Positions 52,947 through 62,350 are shown, counted from the stretch's first letter. The stretch: 64,000 nt of DNA from Hoeflea sp. YIM 152468 (GCF_029210485.1 NZ_JARGET010000016.1:62001-126000), one strand, 5' to 3'. The notes: generated from the sequence alone by a model not told the origin. Made by a program: numbers and translations.

Positions 52947-53510
52947 ATGCGTCGCCTTTCCCTTTTCACCGCAGCCTGTCTGGCCCTGACCGGGCTGACG
53001 TTGAGCCCGATGCTCGGTTCCGGTTCCGATCTCGGGTCGAGCGCCCATGCCCAGGGCGCCGCCAAGGGCCCGAGCGGGCTGCCCTTGCCACGGTTTGTCA
53101 GCCTCAAGGCCAAGCGGGTCAATCTGCGCGTCGGTCCCGGTCGCGATTACGCCGTGGCCTGGCTCTACACCAGGTCAGGCGTGCCGATGGAAGTGATCCA
53201 GGAATATGACAACTGGCGCCGGGTGCGCGACGCCGAGGGCACCGAGGGCTGGGTCTACCAGTCGCTGCTGTCGGGAGAGCGCACGGCCATCACCGCACCG
53301 TGGAGGATGGGCGAAAAGCCCGAGAGCTTCATCAACATGCACCGCGAGGCGCGCAGCAATGCCAATGTCGTCGCCCGGCTGGAGCCCGGTGTGGTGGTGG
53401 TGGTTCAGGGCTGCGATGGCGACTGGTGCGAAGCCCAGGCAGATGGCACCCGCGGCTGGCTGCCGCAGAACGAGATCTGGGGCGCTTACCCGGGCGAAGC
53501 TTTCAAATAG
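52947..53510 (+). CDS. Secreted SH3 domain-containing protein
   Basis: The 187-residue protein has a signal peptide (MRRLSLFTAACLALTGLTLS, cleavage near AHA, residue 35) and a pair of bacterial SH3-like repeats. The first is RFVSLKAKRVNLRVGPGRDY with EVIQEYDNWRRVRDAEGTEGWV, and the second is from about residue 120, ending RGWLPQNEIWG. These domains often bind cell-wall peptides. Two Cys (CDGDWC) lie in the second repeat. The role is unknown; it is convergent with ilvD. Confidence 0.9.
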   Translation: MRRLSLFTAACLALTGLTLSPMLGSGSDLGSSAHAQGAAKGPSGLPLPRFVSLKAKRVNLRVGPGRDYAVAWLYTRSGVPMEVIQEYDNWRRVRDAEGTEGWVYQSLLSGERTAITAPWRMGEKPESFINMHREARSNANVVARLEPGVVVVVQGCDGDWCEAQADGTRGWLPQNEIWGAYPGEAFK

Positions 53511-53672
53511 ACAGGGCTTCGCCCCCTTCCGCACATGCGCGCAAGAAAAGCGGCTTTCACCCCGGCACTGACTGGCGTTTGCAGTTCCTGACACCGGATG
53601 GGTCGGCCATCGGCAGGTGTTTCGCCGTTCACCGACCATGGACCGTCTGCAACCTTCACGCCTGTTGACCGC

Positions 53673-55505
53673 CTAAAGAATGCGCACGGCCCCCTTTGAT
53701 GCACTGCTGGTCATCGCCGCATAGGCTTTCAGCGCGGTCGAGACGGCGCGTTTGCGCGGCTTGGACGGCGTCCACCCCTCGGCCTCGCGCCTGGCGCGGC
53801 GATCGGCCAGCGTCGTCTCGTCGACGGCCAGATGAATGCCGCGGTTGGGGATGTCGATTTCGATGATGTCGCCGTCTTCAACCAGACCGATGGTGCCGCC
53901 CTCGGCCGCTTCCGGCGACACGTGGCCGATGGACAGCCCCGACGATCCGCCGGAGAAGCGGCCATCGGTGACGAGCGCGCAGGCTTTTCCCAATCCCTTG
54001 GATTTGAGATAGCTGGTCGGATACAGCATCTCCTGCATGCCGGGACCGCCGCGCGGTCCCTCGTAGCGGATCAGCACCACCTGGCCGGGCTTGACCTTGC
54101 CGGTCAGGATGTCGGAAACGGCATCATCCTGACTTTCAAAGATCTTGGCAGGCCCGGAAAACTTGAGGATCGACTCGTCGACGCCTGCGGTTTTGACGAT
54201 GCAGCCATCCTCGGCCAGATTGCCGAACAGCACGGCCAGGCCACCGTCTTGCGAAAACGCATGCTCGGCGTTGCGAATGACGCCGCCGGCGCGGTCCAGA
54301 TCGACGCTGGTATAGCGGCGCGATTGCGAAAAGGCGGTCTGCGTGGGCACGCCGCCAGGGGCTGCACGGTAGAATTCATGCACGGCTTCGTCCGACGACT
54401 GCACCACGTCCCATTTCTTCAGCGCGTCTTCCAGGGTCTTTTCGTGGATGGTCCCCACCGATGTGTCGAGCAGTCCTGCCCGGTTCAGCTCACCCAGAAT
54501 CGCCATGATGCCGCCGGCGCGATGAATGTCTTCCATGTGCACATCTGCCTTGGCAGGGGCGACCTTGCACAGCACCGGAACGCCGCGCGACAGCCGGTCA
54601 ATGTCCGCCATGGTGAAATCGACCTCGCCCTCATGGGCAATGGCCAGCAGATGCAGCACGGTGTTGGTCGAGCCGCCCATGGCGATGTCCAGCGTCATGG
54701 CGTTCTCGAACGCGGCAAAAGAGGCGATCGAGCGCGGCAGAACGCTGGCGTCATCGCCTGCATAATATTGCTTGGCCAATCCGACGATCCTGCGCCCGGC
54801 CTCCCGAAACAGATATTCCCGATCGGAATGGGTTGCCAGCGTCGAGCCATTGCCCGGCAGCGCCAGGCCCATCGCCTCGGCGAGGCAGTTCATCGAATTG
54901 GCGGTAAACATGCCCGAGCAGGAGCCACAGGTGGGGCAGGCTGCGCGTTCGATCGAGGCCACATCCGCATCGCTGATGCTGTCATCGGCGGCGGCCACCA
55001 TGGCGTCGACCAGATCCAGGGCCTTTTCGCTGCCGTCCTCCAGGATCACCTTGCCGGCTTCCATCGGGCCGCCGGAGACGAAGACCACCGGGATGTTGAG
55101 CCGCATGGCCGCCATCAGCATGCCCGGCGTGATCTTGTCGCAATTGGAGATGCAGACCATCGCATCGGCGCAATGGGCGTTGACCATGTATTCCACCGAA
55201 TCGGCGATCAGCTCGCGCGACGGCAGCGAATAGAGCATGCCGTCATGGCCCATGGCGATGCCGTCATCGACGGCGATGGTGTTGAACTCCTTGGCGACGC
55301 CGCCGGCCTTTTCAATCTCGCCTGCAACCAGTTGCCCCAGATCCTTGAGATGCACGTGACCGGGAACGAACTGGGTGAACGAATTGACCACCGCAATGAT
55401 CGGCTTGCCGAAATCGCCATCCTTCATGCCGGTGGCCCGCCAGAGCCCGCGGGCGCCTGCCATGTTGCGGCCATGGGTGGATGTTCTCGAGCGATAGGGC
55501 GGCAT
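53673..55505 (-). CDS. ilvD: Dihydroxy-acid dehydratase
   Basis: IlvD dehydrates 2,3-dihydroxy acids in isoleucine and valine synthesis using an iron-sulfur cluster. The 610-residue protein has cluster cysteines in [12 protein letters not shown] near residue 120 and [16 protein letters not shown] near 190, plus the C-terminal [21 protein letters not shown]. The ATG at 55505 has GAGGAAG upstream and starts [10 protein letters not shown], the usual N-terminus. Its own upstream region holds a perfect 19-base palindrome. Confidence 0.96.
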   Translation of the reverse strand: MPPYRSRTSTHGRNMAGARGLWRATGMKDGDFGKPIIAVVNSFTQFVPGHVHLKDLGQLVAGEIEKAGGVAKEFNTIAVDDGIAMGHDGMLYSLPSRELIADSVEYMVNAHCADAMVCISNCDKITPGMLMAAMRLNIPVVFVSGGPMEAGKVILEDGSEKALDLVDAMVAAADDSISDADVASIERAACPTCGSCSGMFTANSMNCLAEAMGLALPGNGSTLATHSDREYLFREAGRRIVGLAKQYYAGDDASVLPRSIASFAAFENAMTLDIAMGGSTNTVLHLLAIAHEGEVDFTMADIDRLSRGVPVLCKVAPAKADVHMEDIHRAGGIMAILGELNRAGLLDTSVGTIHEKTLEDALKKWDVVQSSDEAVHEFYRAAPGGVPTQTAFSQSRRYTSVDLDRAGGVIRNAEHAFSQDGGLAVLFGNLAEDGCIVKTAGVDESILKFSGPAKIFESQDDAVSDILTGKVKPGQVVLIRYEGPRGGPGMQEMLYPTSYLKSKGLGKACALVTDGRFSGGSSGLSIGHVSPEAAEGGTIGLVEDGDIIEIDIPNRGIHLAVDETTLADRRARREAEGWTPSKPRKRAVSTALKAYAAMTSSASKGAVRIL

Positions 55506-55824
55506 GATGTCTTCCTCATTGGGCCTCCGGAACAAGCGCGGTCGGGCGCGCCCGGTGCGGGAGCATAGATTCGTGCAAATGCTAATAGTCGGAAATCAAT
55601 GGCATTTCCAGAGCAGCCGGGGGCCGGTCCGAATCAGATGGTACCCATCTGAAACGAAAAGTCAGCCCTCGGGCGAGCGACCCGGCATGGTGAATCTTGC
55701 GGATTGGCTGAAACCGCCCGTCAGGATCGCATCAACCAGGGCAAGACAACCTGCCGCTCCATCAGCGCTGCATTGCGGTTGTGGTGACGAAGGCGGGACC
55801 AGTTCGCCGCGCGTCGGGGACCGG
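55506..55824. other. Intergenic region between ilvD start and irr end
   Basis: These 319 bases hold the ilvD upstream region. The only structure seen is the palindrome at 55634-55652. No clear promoter, RNA gene, leader peptide or coding frame was recognised. Confidence 0.5.
55634..55652. promoter_or_regulatory. 19-base palindrome TCAGATGG-TAC-CCATCTGA
   Basis: A perfect 8+8 inverted repeat with a 3-base centre, about 130 bases upstream of ilvD and about 170 bases beyond the irr stop. It has no T-run, so an operator is likelier than a terminator. The regulator is unknown. Confidence 0.5.
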
Positions 55825-56256
55825 TCAGCGCTTCTGGCGCACCCGGATGACCACGTCGACATGGGAAATCTCCATGCCCTCGGGCGCCTCGGGAAGATCG
55901 ACGACCGACAGGTTGCCGACCGGGATATCGAGCACTTCATTGGTGCCCTCGACCACGAAATGATGGTGATCGGAGACATTGGTGTCGAAATAGGTCCGGG
56001 CGGTTTCCAGCGACAGCACCCGCAGCAGGCCGGCCTCGGTGAACTGGTGCAGCGTGTTGTAGACGGTGGCCAGCGAGCAGGAGCAGCCAATGCCGGAGGC
56101 TTCCTCGTGCAGTTCTTCGGCCGTGAGATGCCGGTCACCCTTGGCAAACAGCAGGTCGGCCAGCGCAATGCGCTGCCGGGTCGGGCGCAGGCCTGCCTCG
56201 CGCAGGCGCATGGCCGCTTCACGGTCGGCGGATTTTGATCTTTGTGCAACAGGCAT
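55825..56256 (-). CDS. irr: Fur-family iron response regulator Irr
   Basis: Irr regulates iron and heme genes in alphaproteobacteria and is degraded when heme is present in some species. The 143-residue protein has RPTRQRIALADLLFAKGDRHLT near residue 24 in pieces, SLATVYNTLHQFTEAGLLRV near 61, and the triple-His heme-related stretch DTNVSDHHHF (His97-99). The N-terminal heme regulatory motif (GCPWHD type) found in Bradyrhizobium is absent, as in several rhizobia. The next gene, fabA, is divergent, as is common for irr in rhizobia. Confidence 0.93.
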   Translation of the reverse strand: MPVAQRSKSADREAAMRLREAGLRPTRQRIALADLLFAKGDRHLTAEELHEEASGIGCSCSLATVYNTLHQFTEAGLLRVLSLETARTYFDTNVSDHHHFVVEGTNEVLDIPVGNLSVVDLPEAPEGMEISHVDVVIRVRQKR

Positions 56257-56292
56257 GGTCTACGGCGTCCAATCGGCGGATGTCATCGGCTT

Positions 56293-56321
56293 CATATATC
56301 TTTTGTGGGCAATGCTTTCAA
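56293..56321 (-). promoter_or_regulatory. Promoter of irr
   Basis: On the minus strand TTGAAA (56321-56316) is followed after exactly 17 bases by TATATG (56298-56293), about 37 bases upstream of the irr start. Both hexamers match the housekeeping consensus at four or five positions. Confidence 0.6.
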
Positions 56322-56338
56322 TAGACACCCCTGAAAGC
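56314..56338. promoter_or_regulatory. Inverted repeat over the irr -35 region
   Basis: GCTTTCA (56314-56320) and TGAAAGC (56332-56338) are perfect inverted 7-mers with an 11-base spacer. The left arm covers the irr -35 hexamer. It may be an operator for irr, fabA, or both. It does not match the known Irr box (TTTAGAA-N3-TTCTAAA). Confidence 0.4.
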
Positions 56339-56493
56339 CACTTTCCCTACGGTCACCCCTTTAACTTACCGCCCTCATCCGATATTCGGAGTTGCCGCGC
56401 TGGCCGGTTTCGCCGCCACGCGGCTCTGTGCTAGCGTGCACGTGAATTATGGATGCCGCGCGGAAAGACGGCGAACGAGGAGACGCGTTTTAC

Positions 56494-57009
56494 ATGGTCG
56501 ACAGGCAAGCGAGCTACAGCTACGAAGATATTCTCAAATGCGCCGAAGGGGAACTTTTCGGACCCGGCAATGCACAGCTGCCGCTGCCGCCGATGCTGAT
56601 GGTGCACCGGATCACCGACATTTCGGAAACCGGCGGCGAATTCGACAAGGGCTATCTGCGCGCCGAATTCGACATCACCCCGGATCTGTGGTTTTTCCCC
56701 TGTCACTTCAAGGGCAACCCGGTGATGCCCGGCTGTCTTGGGCTGGACGGCATGTGGCAACTGACCGGGTTCTATCTCGGCTGGCTGGGCGAACAGGGCC
56801 GTGGCATGGCGCTGTCGACCGGGGAAGTGAAATTCAAGGGCATGGTGACACCGGACGTCAAATTGCTCGAATACGGCATCGATTTCAAACGCGTGATGCG
56901 CGGCCGGCTGGTGCTCGGCATCGCCAATGGCTGGCTCAAGGCCGATGGCGAGACGATCTATAACGCCACCGATCTGAAGGTCGGCTTGGCCAAGGACAAA
57001 ACCGCCTGA
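56494..57009 (+). CDS. fabA: 3-hydroxydecanoyl-ACP dehydratase/isomerase FabA
   Basis: FabA dehydrates 3-hydroxydecanoyl-ACP and isomerises the double bond, the branch point to unsaturated fatty acids. The 171-residue protein has [17 protein letters not shown] near residue 28, the catalytic His in [19 protein letters not shown] (near 70-88), and the active-site Asp in the same segment. The ATG at 56494 gives the usual length; GAGGAG lies 11 bases upstream. A start at 56449 would add 15 residues. fabB and fabI follow at once, a standard rhizobial operon. Confidence 0.96.
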   Translation: MVDRQASYSYEDILKCAEGELFGPGNAQLPLPPMLMVHRITDISETGGEFDKGYLRAEFDITPDLWFFPCHFKGNPVMPGCLGLDGMWQLTGFYLGWLGEQGRGMALSTGEVKFKGMVTPDVKLLEYGIDFKRVMRGRLVLGIANGWLKADGETIYNATDLKVGLAKDKTA

Positions 57010-57081
57010 GACATCCCGGATCGCGGCGTGGGGCTATCGCGCCAGGACAGACCAGGATTCTCTTCCAGAAAGGGCAGAAAC

Positions 57082-58305
57082 ATGAGACGAGTCGTTGTGA
57101 CGGGCATGGGGATCGTATCCTCGATTGGCAACACTGCGGACGAAGTGACCGAATCACTGCGTCAGGCCAAATCCGGCATCAGTTTCAGTCAGGATTTCGC
57201 CGACCACGGCTTTCGCAGCCAGGTCTGGGGCGCGCCGACGCTGGACCCGACCGACATGGTCGACCGCCGCGCCATGCGGTTCTTGTCGCGCGGCGGGGCC
57301 TGGAACCATGTCGCCATGAAGCAGGCGATCGAGGACGCCGGGTTGACCGAGGCCGAAATCAGCGATGAGCGCACCGGCATTGTCATGGGCTCTGGCGGCC
57401 CGTCGACCCGGACGCTGATCGATGCTGCCGACATCACCCGCAAGAACGGCAGCCCGAAGCGCATCGGTCCGTTCGCGGTGCCCAAGGCGATGTCGTCGAC
57501 CGCTTCGGCGACGCTGGCCACCTGGTTCAAGATCCACGGCGTCAATTACTCGATCTCGTCGGCCTGCTCGACCTCGGCGCATTGCATCGGCAACGCCGCC
57601 GAGCTCATTCAGTGGGGAAAACAGGACATGGTGTTCGCCGGCGGTCACGAAGATCTCGACTGGTCGATGTCCAACCTGTTTGACGCGATGGGCGCGATGA
57701 GTTCGAAATACAACGAGACCTCGCCAACCACCGCATCCCGCGCCTATGACATCACCCGCGACGGCTTTGTCATTGCCGGCGGTGCGGGCGTTCTGGTGCT
57801 GGAAGAACTCGAACACGCCAAAGCCCGCGGCGCCAAGATCTATGGCGAACTGACCGGCTATGGCGCCACCTCCGATGGCCACGACATGGTGGCGCCATCG
57901 GGCGAAGGCGCCGTGCGCTGCATGCGCCAGGCGCTGGCCTCGGTCAAGGGCCGGGTGGATTACATCAACACCCACGGCACCTCGACGCCGGTGGGGGATT
58001 CCAAGGAAATCAGCGCCATCCGCCAGGTCTTCGGCAATGACATGCCGCATATTCAGTCGACCAAATCGCTGACCGGGCATTCGCTCGGCGCAACCGGCGT
58101 GCAGGAGGCAATCTACTCGCTGCTGATGATGAAGGAGAACTTCATCGGCGAAAGTGCTCATATCACTGAGATTGACCCGGAATTTGACGGCGTGCCGATC
58201 GTGCGCTCGCGCATCGACGACGCCAAGATTGATACCGTTTTGTCGAATTCCTTCGGCTTTGGCGGCACGAACGCAACGCTGGTCTTTCAGCGTCACAACG
58301 GGTGA
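57082..58305 (+). CDS. fabB: 3-oxoacyl-ACP synthase I FabB
   Basis: FabB elongates cis-3-decenoyl-ACP in unsaturated fatty acid synthesis. The 407-residue protein has [16 protein letters not shown] at the start, the catalytic cysteine in [16 protein letters not shown] near residue 163, and the two histidines in [11 protein letters not shown] near 298 and [12 protein letters not shown] near 333. The ATG at 57082 is preceded by AAGGGCAG. It follows fabA by 72 bases, and its stop overlaps the short region of the fabI start. Confidence 0.97.
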   Translation: MRRVVVTGMGIVSSIGNTADEVTESLRQAKSGISFSQDFADHGFRSQVWGAPTLDPTDMVDRRAMRFLSRGGAWNHVAMKQAIEDAGLTEAEISDERTGIVMGSGGPSTRTLIDAADITRKNGSPKRIGPFAVPKAMSSTASATLATWFKIHGVNYSISSACSTSAHCIGNAAELIQWGKQDMVFAGGHEDLDWSMSNLFDAMGAMSSKYNETSPTTASRAYDITRDGFVIAGGAGVLVLEELEHAKARGAKIYGELTGYGATSDGHDMVAPSGEGAVRCMRQALASVKGRVDYINTHGTSTPVGDSKEISAIRQVFGNDMPHIQSTKSLTGHSLGATGVQEAIYSLLMMKENFIGESAHITEIDPEFDGVPIVRSRIDDAKIDTVLSNSFGFGGTNATLVFQRHNG

Positions 58306-58310
58306 TAAGC

Positions 58311-59120
58311 ATGGACGGAATTATGAAAGGCAAGCGAGGCCTGATTATGGGCGTCGCCAATGATCACTCGATTGCCTGGGGCATCGCCAGGCAACTGGCC
58401 GAGGCCGGGGCAGAACTGGCCTTCACCTATCAGGGCGAAGGCTTTGGCCGCCGGGTAAAGCCACTGGCCGACAGCGTCGGCTCCAGGCTGGTGCTGCCGT
58501 GCGATGTCGAGGATGTGGCGACAGTCGACGCGGTGTTTGACCGGCTCAAGGCCGAATGGGGCACGATCGACTTCGTCGTCCACGCCATCGGGTTTTCCGA
58601 CAGAAACGAGCTCAAGGGGCGGTATGCCGATGTGACCACGCGGGAGAACTTCTCCCGTACCATGGTGGTTTCGGCCTATTCGTTCACCGAAGTGGCGCAG
58701 AAGGCAGCCCCCTTGATGCGGGACGGCGGCTCGATCCTGACGCTGACCTATGGCGGCTCGATGCGGGTGATGCCAAACTACAATGTGATGGGCATCGCCA
58801 AGGCGGCGCTGGAGGCGATGGTGCGCTATCTCGCCGCCGATTACGGCCAGGACGGCATCCGCGTCAACGCCATCTCGGCGGGCCCGGTGCGCACGCTCGC
58901 CGGTGCCGGCATCGGCGATGCACGCGCCATGTTCAGCTACCAGAAGAAGAACGCGCCCCTGCGCCGCACCGTCGACATCGCCGATGTCGGCAAATCGGCG
59001 CTTTATCTGCTGTCGGACCTGTCCTCGGGCGTCACCGGCGAAATCCACTATGTCGATTCGGGCTTCAACATCACCTCGATGCCGATTGTCGAGGAATTGA
59101 CCAAGGCTGACACCGCATAA
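58311..59120 (+). CDS. fabI: Enoyl-ACP reductase FabI
   Basis: FabI reduces enoyl-ACP with NAD(P)H and is the triclosan target. The 269-residue protein starts GKRGLIMGVANDHSIAWGIA after a short lead, with the FabI NAD loop. The catalytic Tyr-x6-Lys is in MPNYNVMGIAKAALEAMV near residue 158, and GPVRTLAGAGIGD and GFNITSM follow. The ATG at 58311 matches the family lead; a GTG at 58302 overlapping the fabB stop, or an ATG at 58323, are alternatives. A 13-pair terminator follows. Confidence 0.96.
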   Translation: MDGIMKGKRGLIMGVANDHSIAWGIARQLAEAGAELAFTYQGEGFGRRVKPLADSVGSRLVLPCDVEDVATVDAVFDRLKAEWGTIDFVVHAIGFSDRNELKGRYADVTTRENFSRTMVVSAYSFTEVAQKAAPLMRDGGSILTLTYGGSMRVMPNYNVMGIAKAALEAMVRYLAADYGQDGIRVNAISAGPVRTLAGAGIGDARAMFSYQKKNAPLRRTVDIADVGKSALYLLSDLSSGVTGEIHYVDSGFNITSMPIVEELTKADTA

Positions 59121-59150
59121 GGTGCAGGGCTTGAGGTTGTGACGGACGTG

Positions 59151-59182
59151 AAAAGCCCCGGATTGCAGGATCCGGGGCTTTT
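59151..59182. terminator. Bidirectional terminator between fabI and nth
   Basis: AAAAGCCCCGGAT and ATCCGGGGCTTTT form a 13-pair stem around a 6-base loop, with A-run and T-run on opposite sides. It lies 31 bases after fabI and can serve both strands; nth ends 165 bases beyond. Confidence 0.88.
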
Positions 59183-59346
59183 CTCATGCCAGGGTCTGCA
59201 GCGATGACAAGGGCAGCTTCACCTGAGGCCGGCCGCAGCTGCCGCCTGCGGGTGATGCGCTCACCTCTGTAACGACCGGCTGACCGCCCAGCCGCAGGTC
59301 CTGACAACCTGTTGTCCGTCGCTCTCACCGCGCCGCCGCGTGCAGC

Positions 59347-60138
59347 CTACCGCGGCAACTCCACCAGCGGCGCGGGCACATCGACGGTCTTTTCGGGCGA
59401 CTTGCAGATGTCGGCGATGACGCAGCGTTCGCATTCGGGTTTGCGCGCCTTGCAGCAATAGCGCCCGTGCAGGATCAGCCAGTGATGGGCGTGGAACAGA
59501 TATTCGTCCGGAATGATCCTGAGGAAGGCGGCCTCGACCTCGTCGGGGGTCTTGCCCGGCGCGATCCGCAAGCGGTTGCCGATGCGCAGGACATGGGTGT
59601 CGACGGCCAGCGTCGGGATGCCGAAGGCCATCGACATCACCACATTGGCGGTCTTGCGGCCGACACCGGGGAGTGTCATCAGCTCCTCGCGGCTCTGCGG
59701 CACCTCGCCGCCATATTCATCGACCAGCCGTTGTGACAGCGCGATGACGTTCTTGGCCTTGTTGCGGTAAAGCCCGATGGTCTTGATGTGGTCGCGGACC
59801 TTGTCTTCGCCGAGCGCCAGCATTTTTTCGGGCGTATCGGCAATCTCGAACAAAGCCCGCGTCGCCTTGTTGACGCCGACATCGGTGGCTTGAGCCGACA
59901 GCGCCACGGCAACCACCAGCGTGAACGGGTTGACGTGATCGAGTTCGCCCTCGGGCTCGGGCCGCTGGATCGAGAAGCGGCGGAAGATCTCGTGGATCTC
60001 TTCGGCGCTGTAGGGGATCTTGCGACGGCGGGCGGCGGGCTTTGTCCTGGCCGCCGATTTGGCGCCGGCGGGCTTTTTTTGCGCTACCGGCATGGCAAGT
60101 GACATTTTGGCAGGCTTGGGGGTCTTGGGATTTTGCAT
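59347..60138 (-). CDS. nth: Endonuclease III
   Basis: Nth removes oxidised pyrimidines and nicks the DNA. The 263-residue protein has a basic, disordered N-terminal tail of about 40 residues, then the helix-hairpin-helix LPGVGRKTANVVMSMAF with the catalytic Lys, VDTHVLRI with the catalytic Asp, and the iron-sulfur cluster ligands C-x6-C-x2-C-x5-C (CKARKPECERCVIADIC). The ATG at 60138 has AGGAG upstream; an ATG at 60105 is possible. It is divergent from the DUF2244 gene. Confidence 0.95.
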   Translation of the reverse strand: MQNPKTPKPAKMSLAMPVAQKKPAGAKSAARTKPAARRRKIPYSAEEIHEIFRRFSIQRPEPEGELDHVNPFTLVVAVALSAQATDVGVNKATRALFEIADTPEKMLALGEDKVRDHIKTIGLYRNKAKNVIALSQRLVDEYGGEVPQSREELMTLPGVGRKTANVVMSMAFGIPTLAVDTHVLRIGNRLRIAPGKTPDEVEAAFLRIIPDEYLFHAHHWLILHGRYCCKARKPECERCVIADICKSPEKTVDVPAPLVELPR

Positions 60139-60201
60139 TTTACTCCTATAATCTGTCCAGCCGCGCAATGGCAAACTTCTGCCGGAAACGGGAGAGCAGG
60201 A

Positions 60202-60672
60202 ATGAACGACGAACCGCTGTTTGAAGCTGTGCTGAGCCCCTACCGCTCGCTGGGCCGGATCGGGCTGGTGGTGCTGATGACGATCACCAGCGTGATCACG
60301 GCCATCCACATGACGGTCTTCGCCAAGATTGGCGCCTGGCCGGTGTTCGGGTTTTTCGGGCTGGATCTGGCGCTGCTGTTTGGCGCTTTCTGGCTCAGCT
60401 ACCGGTCGGGGCGAGCGCGCGAATTCATCCGCATGTCACGCCTCGATCTCAACATCCGCAAGGTCACCCCTTCCGGCCGCGCCGTCGATCACCAGTTCAA
60501 TCCGTTCTGGACCCGGTTCACAATCTCGCGGCATGATGAAATCGGCATCACCGGCATGCAGGTCTCCAGCCGCGGACGACAGACCGAGATCGGCTCGTTC
60601 CTCAATCCCGATGACAAGGAAAGCTTTGCCTCGGCCTTTCAGCGGGCGCTGGCGACGGTGAAAAAACGCTAG
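60202..60672 (+). CDS. DUF2244 domain-containing membrane protein
   Basis: The 156-residue protein has two membrane segments (about residues 20-40 and 45-65; IGLVVLMTITSVITAIHMTV and GFFGLDLALLFGAFWL) and a C-terminal cytoplasmic part with FNPFWTRFTISRH and EIGSFLNPDDKESFASAF, the DUF2244 pattern. The function is unknown, though it is widespread in alphaproteobacteria. The ATG at 60202 has GGAGAGCAGGA upstream. It is divergent from nth and upstream of the Ada-like gene. Confidence 0.92.
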   Translation: MNDEPLFEAVLSPYRSLGRIGLVVLMTITSVITAIHMTVFAKIGAWPVFGFFGLDLALLFGAFWLSYRSGRAREFIRMSRLDLNIRKVTPSGRAVDHQFNPFWTRFTISRHDEIGITGMQVSSRGRQTEIGSFLNPDDKESFASAFQRALATVKKR

Positions 60673-60749
60673 ATTATTGGTTGCAAGCGTCGCGTTTCGG
60701 GTGGCGAGACCCGACGGTGCGTGGTTGAGTGCACCCAAGGAGCCAGACC

Positions 60750-61622
60750 ATGAACATGACCGCACAGCTTGACCGCGACATCACGCCGCAAGGCGACGAC
60801 TACGATCTCGTCCGCAAGACCATCGAACGGATTTCGCTCGACTATCGGGCGCAGCCCTCACTGGAGGACATCGCTTCCGATCTCGGCATTGCGCCGGCAA
60901 AGCTGCAAAAGACCTTCAGCCGCTGGGCCGGCCTGACGCCGAAGGCGTTCCTGCAGGCGGTGACGCTCGATCACGCCCGCCGGCTGCTCGGCCATGAAGG
61001 CCTGCCGCTGCTTGACGCCAGCTATGAACTCGGCCTGTCAGGACCGGGGCGGCTGCATGATCTGTTCGTCACCCACGAGGCGATGAGCCCGGGTGATTTC
61101 AAGACCGGCGGCATCGGGCTTGAGATCAGCTACGGCTTTCACCCCTCGCCCTTCGGCACCGCCGTGGTGATGGCGACGGAGCGTGGTCTGTGCGGGCTGG
61201 CCTTTGCTGATCCGGGCGAGGAGGCCACAGCGCTCGAGGACATGACCAGGCGCTGGCCGGGCGCGCGGCTGACACAGGACCAGCAGGCCACCGGGCCCTA
61301 TGTCGGACGGGTGTTCTCACCCGAACAATGGCGCGCCGACCGGCCCTTGCGTATCGTCCTGATCGGCACCGATTTCCAGGTGCGGGTGTGGGAGGCGCTG
61401 TTGCGGATTCCGCTCGGAACCGCCTCGACCTATCAGGATGTGGCGCGCGCCATCGGCAAGCCGACCGCTTCCCGCGCCGTGGGCGCCGCGGTCGGGCGCA
61501 ACCCGATCTCCTTCGTGGTGCCGTGCCATCGGGCGCTGGGCAAATCCGGCGCGCTGACCGGCTATCACTGGGGCATCACCCGCAAACGGGCGATGCTCGG
61601 CTGGGAGAGCGGCTGCGTGTAG
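60750..61622 (+). CDS. Ada-like HTH/methylated-DNA-protein cysteine methyltransferase
   Basis: The 290-residue protein joins an AraC-type helix-turn-helix (about residues 30-110, with DIASDLGIAPAKLQKTFSRW) to a C-terminal alkyltransferase domain with the acceptor cysteine in VVPCHRALG near residue 255. It also has the RAVGAAVGRNP DNA-binding helix. The N-terminal zinc phosphotriester domain of E. coli Ada is missing. It would transfer methyl from O6-methylguanine to itself. The ATG at 60750 has AAGGAG upstream. Confidence 0.93.
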   Translation: MNMTAQLDRDITPQGDDYDLVRKTIERISLDYRAQPSLEDIASDLGIAPAKLQKTFSRWAGLTPKAFLQAVTLDHARRLLGHEGLPLLDASYELGLSGPGRLHDLFVTHEAMSPGDFKTGGIGLEISYGFHPSPFGTAVVMATERGLCGLAFADPGEEATALEDMTRRWPGARLTQDQQATGPYVGRVFSPEQWRADRPLRIVLIGTDFQVRVWEALLRIPLGTASTYQDVARAIGKPTASRAVGAAVGRNPISFVVPCHRALGKSGALTGYHWGITRKRAMLGWESGCV

Positions 61623-61665
61623 TCCGATGTCTAATTTCCAATTGGGTTGCTATTTCTAAGCTTTG

Positions 61666-62346
61666 TCATTTTTGGTATTTTCGGCTTTTTACAATTGAGA
61701 ATAGAAATGGATATTCATCGCTATCGATAGAGTTTCGCGCCAAAATACTTTCGACTTTATGGCGCTCTATCAGCTCATGCGCTCTGCGACTTCCTTCGCG
61801 CGAAAAGTCGAACAACGACTCAGCCAATGCATTCAACTCAATGGCATCCAATATACGCTCCTGCACATACATTTTACTTTCCTGAATCACTTCCAATCTG
61901 GCATTCAAAATTTGAATTGTAGAAACGAGAGTCGACAATTTTATATTTATTTCAACATTTTCACTGTATTCAATTGATTCCCGCACCGCCTCCAGCACGC
62001 CTGAATCCAATGATGGTCTATCTCCGGCAAAACTTCCTTTTGCCCAAATCATCACTTTTTCCGTATAACTACAAACTTCGCTAAGAGCCAAAGACAAGAC
62101 AGAACGGGAAGCGAACAGCCTCTTTTCGCGAGACCGCAAAAATTCTTCTCTGCTCGACCTAATCTGTTTCTGAATCACAGTAACCGTGGCTATCGCCCCC
62201 AAAAGAGCAAGACCACCCGAAGCCAACGTTGTCCACTCCCCTTCGGAAAACTCTCTGTTGAAGAGAATCAACAAGAAGAGCATGACCGGTGCAGCGAGCA
62301 TCAAGCCTATAATGAGTCCGGGAACGACATTATCATCGCCCTTCAT
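61666..62346 (-). CDS. AT-rich hypothetical membrane protein
   Basis: The 226-residue protein is not recognised. It has two N-terminal membrane segments (VVPGLIIGLMLAAPVMLFLL and LASGGLALLGAIATVTVIQ) with a short loop, then a long cytoplasmic part rich in charged residues with coiled-coil character (from RSSREEFLRSREKRLF to the end). The base composition is low: a 60-base block at 61861 counted by hand is 33 percent GC. The ATG (62346) is chosen because a longer frame overlaps gpmA; the ribosome site is weak. It ends 43 bases from the Ada-like gene. Confidence 0.78.
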   Translation of the reverse strand: MKGDDNVVPGLIIGLMLAAPVMLFLLILFNREFSEGEWTTLASGGLALLGAIATVTVIQKQIRSSREEFLRSREKRLFASRSVLSLALSEVCSYTEKVMIWAKGSFAGDRPSLDSGVLEAVRESIEYSENVEINIKLSTLVSTIQILNARLEVIQESKMYVQERILDAIELNALAESLFDFSREGSRRAHELIERHKVESILARNSIDSDEYPFLFSIVKSRKYQK

Positions 62347-62350
62347 GTCT

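Noticed and set aside
59121-59346. RNA gene in the fabI-nth gap
   Set aside because: The only strong structure is the terminator; no cloverleaf or known RNA was recognised.
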